Below are positions 59,571 through 64,000 of a stretch of DNA of 64,000 nucleotides, piece after piece. The notes beneath the pieces were generated by a model, which saw nothing but the letters and a program-made list of their open reading frames with translations, did not search any database and was not told the origin of the DNA. The DNA lies in assembly GCA_965199555.1 (NCBI GenBank), contig CBDASJ010000007.1, positions 1-64,000 of the forward strand, in the 5' to 3' direction. The first letter of the stretch is position 1. Every line of letters begins with the position of its first letter. A program made the translations under genes and the position numbers. The stretch comes from LMUY01 sp965199555 (GTDB lineage: Bacteria; Pseudomonadota; Alphaproteobacteria; Acetobacterales; Acetobacteraceae).

Positions 59571-60154
59571 TACGGGCGCGTCGGCACGGTTTGCACGCTG
59601 CCATCCGGGCCGATCAGCGTGCTGGTGCCGTTGCCGTTGGGCACCAGGATGCCGCTGCCGCCCGGGGTCGGCGATTGGAGCTGGCGGTAGCCGCGGCCGG
59701 TGCCGCGCCCGGTCACGTCCACGGACGGCCCGTTCGGCGTGTTCACCGTGGGCGAGCGCAGTCCGGTGGGTGGTGGTGGCGGCGTGACCGGCGGCGGCAG
59801 GCCGCGATCGGCGTTGTTGGCGCGGTTGACCGCCGGGTTGGGCCCGTTGGCCGGTGCCCCGGCCGCCGGCGTGCCGCCCCGGCGGATATCCTCCGCCTGC
59901 TGCTTTTCCATGTCCTGCAGGCTTGGGTCGGGCTTGATGTCGGTCGGCCAAACATTGCCCGGTTCCGGCAGCAGCGGCGGCACCGTCACGGTCTGCCCGC
60001 GAATGCGCAGAAACGTCTCGCTGCTGCCGGCGGGCGCGTTCGGCACGGCGCCGAACCGTTGCGTGGTGTGGTCCAGGAAGACGCCGGTGCCAGTACAACC
60101 GGACAGCAGCCCCGCGAGCAGGGTAGCAAGGCTTGGCAGGGCGCAACGCCGCAT
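59570..60154 (-). CDS. Putative lipoprotein, proline/glycine-rich
   Basis: About 194 residues starting MRRCALPSLATLLAGLLSGC, with lipobox LLSGC. A short ordered part (FLRIRGQTVTVPPLLPEPGN then VWPTDIKPDPSLQDMEKQQA) is followed by a long linker of P, G, N and T (VTPPPPPTGLRSPTVNTPNG) and a glycine-rich end. It may sit on the outer membrane and span the periplasm. Upstream of moaD in the same operon; no known link to molybdopterin. The ATG at 60154 is chosen for the signal peptide. Confidence 0.6.
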   Translation of the reverse strand: MRRCALPSLATLLAGLLSGCTGTGVFLDHTTQRFGAVPNAPAGSSETFLRIRGQTVTVPPLLPEPGNVWPTDIKPDPSLQDMEKQQAEDIRRGGTPAAGAPANGPNPAVNRANNADRGLPPPVTPPPPPTGLRSPTVNTPNGPSVDVTGRGTGRGYRQLQSPTPGGSGILVPNGNGTSTLIGPDGSVQTVPTRP

Positions 60155-60223
60155 GAAGGGAAGGCTCCTCAGACGGCCGAGCGGCCGGGTCGGGCCGGAC
60201 ATTGCCCGCTACCGGCGCTCTGC

Positions 60224-60754
60224 TCAAGCTTGCGCGATGATGCTCTGCACAAAGCCGGTGATCCATGTGGCAATCGCGTCCGCCGCGTTGAGGGCCAACT
60301 GCGGCCGGTCGCAGCCGGGTAGCGTGGCGTCGCTGGCCACCGCCACCACGTCCGGCCAGTCCGGCCAAAGCGGCGGCTTGCCCAGCGCCGGCCGGTGAAC
60401 CTCCAGCTTCGGGATGGGGTCGCGGCGAAAGCCCTCCACCAGCACCAGATCCGCCGGGCCCATCCGGGCGAGCAGGTCGGGCAGGGCGGGTTCGGCGCCC
60501 GGCTCCTCGTGCAGCAGGGCCCAGCGTCCGGGGCTGGCGACCAGCACCTCGCCGGCACCCGCCTGGCGATGCCGCCAGCTATCCTTGCCCGGCCGGTCCA
60601 GCTCCGCGCCGTGATGGGCGTGCTTCACCGTGGAAACGGCCAGCCCGGCGGCCAGCAGCCGGGGCAGCACCGCCTCGATCAGGGTGGTCTTGCCCGCGCC
60701 CGACCAGCCGGCGATGCCCAGCACCGCGCGGTGCCGGGCGGGCAGCCGGGTCAC
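60224..60754 (-). CDS. mobB: Molybdopterin-guanine dinucleotide biosynthesis protein B
   Basis: A 176-residue P-loop GTPase: VLGIAGWSGAGKTTLIEAVL (Walker A), STVKHAHHGAELDRPGKDSW and DLVLVEGFRRDPIPKLEVHR. MobB assists attachment of GMP to molybdopterin. It overlaps the pgsA stop by four bases, and leaves about 70 bases before the lipoprotein-moaD-moaE group. Confidence 0.92.
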   Translation of the reverse strand: MTRLPARHRAVLGIAGWSGAGKTTLIEAVLPRLLAAGLAVSTVKHAHHGAELDRPGKDSWRHRQAGAGEVLVASPGRWALLHEEPGAEPALPDLLARMGPADLVLVEGFRRDPIPKLEVHRPALGKPPLWPDWPDVVAVASDATLPGCDRPQLALNAADAIATWITGFVQSIIAQA

Positions 60755-61353
60755 GGCCCATTCTCACCCAGCGCGTTGCGCGCCGCGCCAAACTGCGCGT
60801 GCCGCAGGCTGGCCAGCAGGTAGTCCCATCCCGTCACCAGCGTCAGCAAGGCCGCGACCCACAGCATCGCGCCGCCGATCGCCGCCACGGGAAGGTCCAC
60901 GTGCAGCAGCACCCCAACGTCGTCGCCCGCCAACAACGTGCCCAGCGCCCCCATCTGGAAACCGGTCTTCCATTTGGCCAGCCGGGTCACCGGCAAGCCG
61001 ATGCGCAGGCCGGCCAGGTACTCCCGCAAGCCGCTGACCAGGATCTCCCGCAGCAGGATGACGATGGCCGGGTAAAGCGCCCCATAGGGGAACCGGTTTT
61101 GCCCTGCCAGCAGGATCAGGCTCGCGCCGACCAGCAGCTTATCGGCGATCGGGTCCAGCATGCGGCCGAGTTCGGATTGCTGGCGCCGCAGCCGGGCCAA
61201 ATGGCCGTCCAGCCAATCCGTTAGCCCCGCCGCCGCGAACAGCAGGGTGGCGAGCAGGTCGCCCACCGGGCTGCGCAACGCGACGAGACCGATCAGCACC
61301 GGGATGGCCAGGATGCGCGACAAGGTGAGCAGGTTGGGCAGGTCGGTCAGCAT
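60751..61353 (-). CDS. pgsA: CDP-diacylglycerol-glycerol-3-phosphate 3-phosphatidyltransferase
   Basis: A 200-residue inner-membrane enzyme that makes phosphatidylglycerol phosphate. It has LPNLLTLSRILAIPVLIGLV and the CDP-alcohol phosphatidyltransferase motif in GLTDWLDGHLARLRRQQSEL then GRMLDPIADKLLVGASLILL (D-G-x2-A-R-x8-G-x3-D-x3-D), plus further helices. Standard length and motif spacing. Confidence 0.93.
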   Translation of the reverse strand: MLTDLPNLLTLSRILAIPVLIGLVALRSPVGDLLATLLFAAAGLTDWLDGHLARLRRQQSELGRMLDPIADKLLVGASLILLAGQNRFPYGALYPAIVILLREILVSGLREYLAGLRIGLPVTRLAKWKTGFQMGALGTLLAGDDVGVLLHVDLPVAAIGGAMLWVAALLTLVTGWDYLLASLRHAQFGAARNALGENGP

Positions 61354-61424
61354 TGGCGCACAGCCTAGGCGGTTCGGCCGCCGCTGTCAGTCCGAACTGC
61401 GGCGCGGTTGCGAGGCGGCCCCCG

Positions 61425-63689
61425 TCAACTGCATTTGGACCAGCCGCAATGCAGGCATGTCAGGCAGCCAGCTTCCTTCAGCAACCCGGGCTGGCTGCAT
61501 TTCGGGCAGAGCGGGCCGAGCGGGGACGGGCTGGCAATTGCCGTCACCTCCACCTTGCCGACCGGCCTTTCCTTGGGCGGCATGAATCCGGTCTCGATCA
61601 TGTGCCGCTCGATCACGTCGCCGATCGCCGCCACCAGGGACGGCACGTATTGCCCGTTGGTCCATTGCCCGCCGCGCGGGTCGAACACCTGCTTCAGCTC
61701 CTCCGCGACGAATGCCACCTCGCCGCCGCGGCGGAACACGGCGCTGATCATGCGGGTCAGCGCCACCACCCAGGCGTAATGCTCCAGGTTCTTGGAGTTG
61801 ACGAAGATCTCGAACGGCGTGTGCCGGCCGCCGATCTCCACGTCGTTGATGGTGACGTACATGGCGTGCTCGCTGTCCGGCCAGCGCAGCTTGTAGGTGG
61901 CGCCGCTCAGCTTCTCGGACCGTTGCGCCAGCTCGATCACGGTTTGCGCGGTGGGCTTCGGCGGCTCGGCCGGCTTGACCTCCAGCACGGATCCGGTGAT
62001 CGCGTTCGGCCGGTAGGTCGTGCACCCCTTGCAGCCGCTGCGGTAGGCGTCGAGGTACACCTCCTGGAACGCCTCGAAGCCGATGTTCTCCGGCACGTTC
62101 ACCGTCTTGGAGATGGCGCTGTCCACGTGGCGCTGCACCGCCGCCTGCATGCGGACGTGCTCGGCCGGGGTCAAATCCTGCGCGGTGACGAAGAAGTCGG
62201 GCAGGGGGGCCGCCTCGCCGAACTGGGCGCGGAAACGCCGCAGCGCGTAGTCGGACACCTCCTCCTCCGTGCGGGTGCCGTCCGGTTGCAGCACCTTGCG
62301 GGTGTAGGCCAGGGCGAACACCGGCTCGATCCCGCTGGACACGTTGTCCGCCACCAGGGAGATGGTGCCGGTGGGTGCCACGGAGGTCAGCAGGGCGTTG
62401 CGGATGCCGTGCTCGGCGATCAGCTCGCGCACATCCGCGTCCAGCTCGCGCACCGTTTCGCCGGCCAGATAGGGTTCGCGGTCGAACAAGGGGAACGCGC
62501 CCTTTTCCGCCGCGAGCCGGGCGGAGGTGCGGTAGGCGGCGCGGTTGATGCGCTGCGCCCACTTGCCGGCCAGCTCCGCCGCCTCGCAACTGCCGTAGCG
62601 CAGCCCGACCATCATCAGCGCGTCGGCCAGGCCGGTCATGCCCAGGCCGATCCGGCGCTTGGCCACCGCTTCCCGCCGCTGCTCCTCCAGCGGGAAGCCG
62701 GACACGTCGATGGTGTTGTCCATCATGCGAATGGCCACCGCCACCAACCCATCGAGCTGCGCCTCGTCCATCTGGGCGTGCGGGGTGAAGGGGTGCTGCA
62801 CCAGCCGCGCCAGGTTGATCGAGCCGAGCAGGCAGGCGCCATACGGCGGCAGCGGCTGCTCCGCGCATGGGTTGGTGGAGCGGATGGTTTCGCAATAATG
62901 CAGGTTGTTGCGCGCGTTGATGCGGTCGATGAACAGCACGCCGGGCTCGGCATAGTCGAAGGTGGCGCGGGTGATCTCGTCGAACAGCGTCTTGGCGCGC
63001 ACCGTCTTGAAGGTACGGCCGCCGAACACCAGCGGCCAGTCGGCGTCCGCCTCCACCGCCGCCATGAACGGGTCGGTCGCCAGCACGGACAGGTTGAAGT
63101 TGCGCAACCGGCCGGCCTGCCGCTTGGCGGCGATGAAGTCCTCGATGTCCGGATGGTCGCAGCGCATCGTCGCCATCATGGCGCCGCGCCGGGCGCCGGC
63201 GGACATGATGGTGCGGCACATGGCGTCCCACACGTCCATGAAGGACAACGGGCCGGACGCATCGGCGCCCACCCCGCGCACCGGCGCGCCCTTCGGTCGC
63301 AGGGAGGAGAAGTCGTAGCCGATGCCGCCGCCCTGCTGCATGGTCAGCGCGGCCTCACGCAGATGGGTGAAGATGCTGCCCAGATCGTCGCCGATGTCGC
63401 CCATCACGAAGCAGTTGAACAGGGTCACCCGGCGATCCGTCCCGGCGCCCGACAGGATGCGGCCGGCCGGCAGGAAGCGGAAATCCTGCAACGCCTCGTA
63501 GAACGGCTGTTCCCATAACTCCGGGTGCTGTTCCGCCGCGGCCAGCGCGCGCGCCACCCGACGCCAGCTATCCTCGATCGTCAGGTCAACCGGGCTGCCG
63601 TCGGCGGTCTTCAGCCGGTATTTCGCGTCCCAAATCTGGTTCGAGATCGGCGCGATGTGGTCGGCGACCGAAACGATGTGCATGTCCAT
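61425..63689 (-). CDS. nrdJ: Adenosylcobalamin-dependent ribonucleoside-diphosphate reductase
   Basis: A 754-residue class II enzyme. Motifs: QDFRFLPAGRILSGAGTDRR, VTLFNCFVMGD (redox cysteine), MSAGARRGAMMATMRCDHPD, TNPCAEQPLPPYGACLLGSI (NPCxE with the thiyl-radical cysteine), KRRIGLGMTGLADALMMVGL, SVAPTGTISLVADNVSSGIE. The C-terminus has a CPKC...CLTCLHC ribbon that feeds electrons to the site. The start at ATG 63689 has GAGGA upstream; a second ATG lies two codons later. No ATP-cone is present, so overall activity control by dATP is not expected. I see no clear cobalamin riboswitch in the short upstream sequence. Confidence 0.95.
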   Translation of the reverse strand: MDMHIVSVADHIAPISNQIWDAKYRLKTADGSPVDLTIEDSWRRVARALAAAEQHPELWEQPFYEALQDFRFLPAGRILSGAGTDRRVTLFNCFVMGDIGDDLGSIFTHLREAALTMQQGGGIGYDFSSLRPKGAPVRGVGADASGPLSFMDVWDAMCRTIMSAGARRGAMMATMRCDHPDIEDFIAAKRQAGRLRNFNLSVLATDPFMAAVEADADWPLVFGGRTFKTVRAKTLFDEITRATFDYAEPGVLFIDRINARNNLHYCETIRSTNPCAEQPLPPYGACLLGSINLARLVQHPFTPHAQMDEAQLDGLVAVAIRMMDNTIDVSGFPLEEQRREAVAKRRIGLGMTGLADALMMVGLRYGSCEAAELAGKWAQRINRAAYRTSARLAAEKGAFPLFDREPYLAGETVRELDADVRELIAEHGIRNALLTSVAPTGTISLVADNVSSGIEPVFALAYTRKVLQPDGTRTEEEVSDYALRRFRAQFGEAAPLPDFFVTAQDLTPAEHVRMQAAVQRHVDSAISKTVNVPENIGFEAFQEVYLDAYRSGCKGCTTYRPNAITGSVLEVKPAEPPKPTAQTVIELAQRSEKLSGATYKLRWPDSEHAMYVTINDVEIGGRHTPFEIFVNSKNLEHYAWVVALTRMISAVFRRGGEVAFVAEELKQVFDPRGGQWTNGQYVPSLVAAIGDVIERHMIETGFMPPKERPVGKVEVTAIASPSPLGPLCPKCSQPGLLKEAGCLTCLHCGWSKCS

Positions 63690-63784
63690 GGCTGTATCCT
63701 CGATCCAAATCGTAGCGTCGCCCCGGCCCGGGTGCCTGCGGGGGCGCACCTTGCTAGCCCATTTGGAGTCGTTGGAAGAGCCCG

Positions 63785-64000
63785 CTAGGCGTGGGAAAGC
63801 TGGACTTTCGGCAAAGGCGGGCTTGCCGGCTGGGCGACGCTTTCCTCCGACACCAGCGACGCGGTGCCCCAAAACCCGCCGGACGCGAGCACCGGCTGGC
63901 CGGAAAACTCGAAGATCGTCAGCAAGCCCGTCCGCCCGGGGATCTGGAACGGCACCTGCAAGCCTTCGAAGGCGTGCTTGGCACAGATCGCGGCCGTCAG
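63785..64000 (-). CDS. C-terminal fragment of a hypothetical protein (window edge)
   Basis: An open frame enters from the right edge and ends with TAG at 63785-63787. The 71 visible residues include AAICAKHAFEGLQVPFQIPG, RTGLLTIFEFSGQPVLASGG and a tail rich in proline and serine. No family recognised. It lies about 95 bases upstream of nrdJ on the same strand. Confidence 0.55.
   Translation of the reverse strand: MTAAICAKHAFEGLQVPFQIPGRTGLLTIFEFSGQPVLASGGFWGTASLVSEESVAQPASPPLPKVQLSHA

Noticed and set aside
61353..63518. Plus-strand open frame of about 720 codons opposite nrdJ
   Set aside because: Shadow of nrdJ; composition dominated by R, G, H and A, with no recognisable motif.
63690..63784. 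Cobalamin riboswitch upstream of nrdJ
   Set aside because: The available leader is under 100 bases and no B12-box-like sequence was recognised, too short for the usual aptamer.
1..64000. CRISPR array
   Set aside because: I saw no set of regularly spaced direct repeats and no cas genes anywhere in the window.

Overview
The window is GC-rich DNA from an alphaproteobacterium. The order ffh-rpsP-rimM-trmD-rplS-leuC-leuD-leuB, the class II (B12-dependent) ribonucleotide reductase and the MarR/OmpR/EnvZ trio next to ilvE fit the Rhodospirillales, probably Acetobacteraceae. This placement is inferred from gene order and composition, not from a search.

The window has two halves that meet at a tRNA-Gln(CTG) gene (41737-41810, minus). 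From 1 to about 41.7 kb is an accessory region: toxin-antitoxin genes, decayed transposons, recombinases and defence genes. From 41.8 kb to the end is compact chromosome with overlapping genes. A 680-residue tyrosine recombinase (39577-41619) lies just downstream of the tRNA and reads the same way, which suggests the accessory half, or its right end, is an island integrated at this tRNA.

Accessory layout. 0-10.5 kb: a mazEF pair with frameshifted mazF, an unknown two-gene operon with a possible nuclease motif, a cation/Ca2+ antiporter, a broken SRAP gene, a higBA-like locus whose toxin gene is interrupted by a Tn3 transposase fragment, a hybrid histidine kinase with a frameshifted receiver domain, and LysE, IS66 and ISL3 remnants. 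10.5-15.2 kb: a tightly overlapping minus-strand gene set encoding two tyrosine-recombinase-like proteins and two small proteins, divergent from a gene with a zinc-knuckle-like motif. 15.2-21.2 kb: truncated GntR and MFS genes, the 3' half of a Tn3-family transposon, and an IS5-family element split by a complete IS21-family element with a 5-bp target duplication (GATGG). 21.2-21.7 kb: a repC-like plasmid replication fragment.

The highlight is 21.7-35.3 kb. It is a DNA phosphorothioation locus of Ssp type: a cysteine desulfurase (SspA-like), a DUF4007 protein (SspB-like, frameshifted twice), a large P-loop ATPase (SspC-like) and a PAPS-reductase-like protein (SspD-like). It continues with a possible GIY-YIG nuclease, a DndB-like DGQHR protein and a phosphorothioation-associated methyltransferase. 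Directly after it, on the other strand and with much lower GC, is an overlapping pair encoding a DUF262 protein and a SIR2 protein. DUF262 is the module by which SspE senses phosphorothioate, so DUF262 plus SIR2 may be an undescribed sulfur-sensing NAD-depleting effector. A XerC/D-like recombinase, an AbiE-type toxin-antitoxin pair and an intact SRAP gene lie between this locus and the tRNA-linked integrase.

The chromosomal half holds a secreted alpha/beta hydrolase, a family 5 solute-binding protein with hutD, the SRP/ribosomal/tRNA-modification operon, leucine biosynthesis (leuCDB), stress and envelope hypotheticals, the MarR-OmpR-EnvZ regulatory trio, a branched-chain aminotransferase, molybdopterin synthase subunits MoaD/MoaE with MobB, pgsA, and nrdJ. 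Two copies of a CCCTCTC...GAGAGGG palindrome supply the C-terminal codons of rimM and of a membrane protein.
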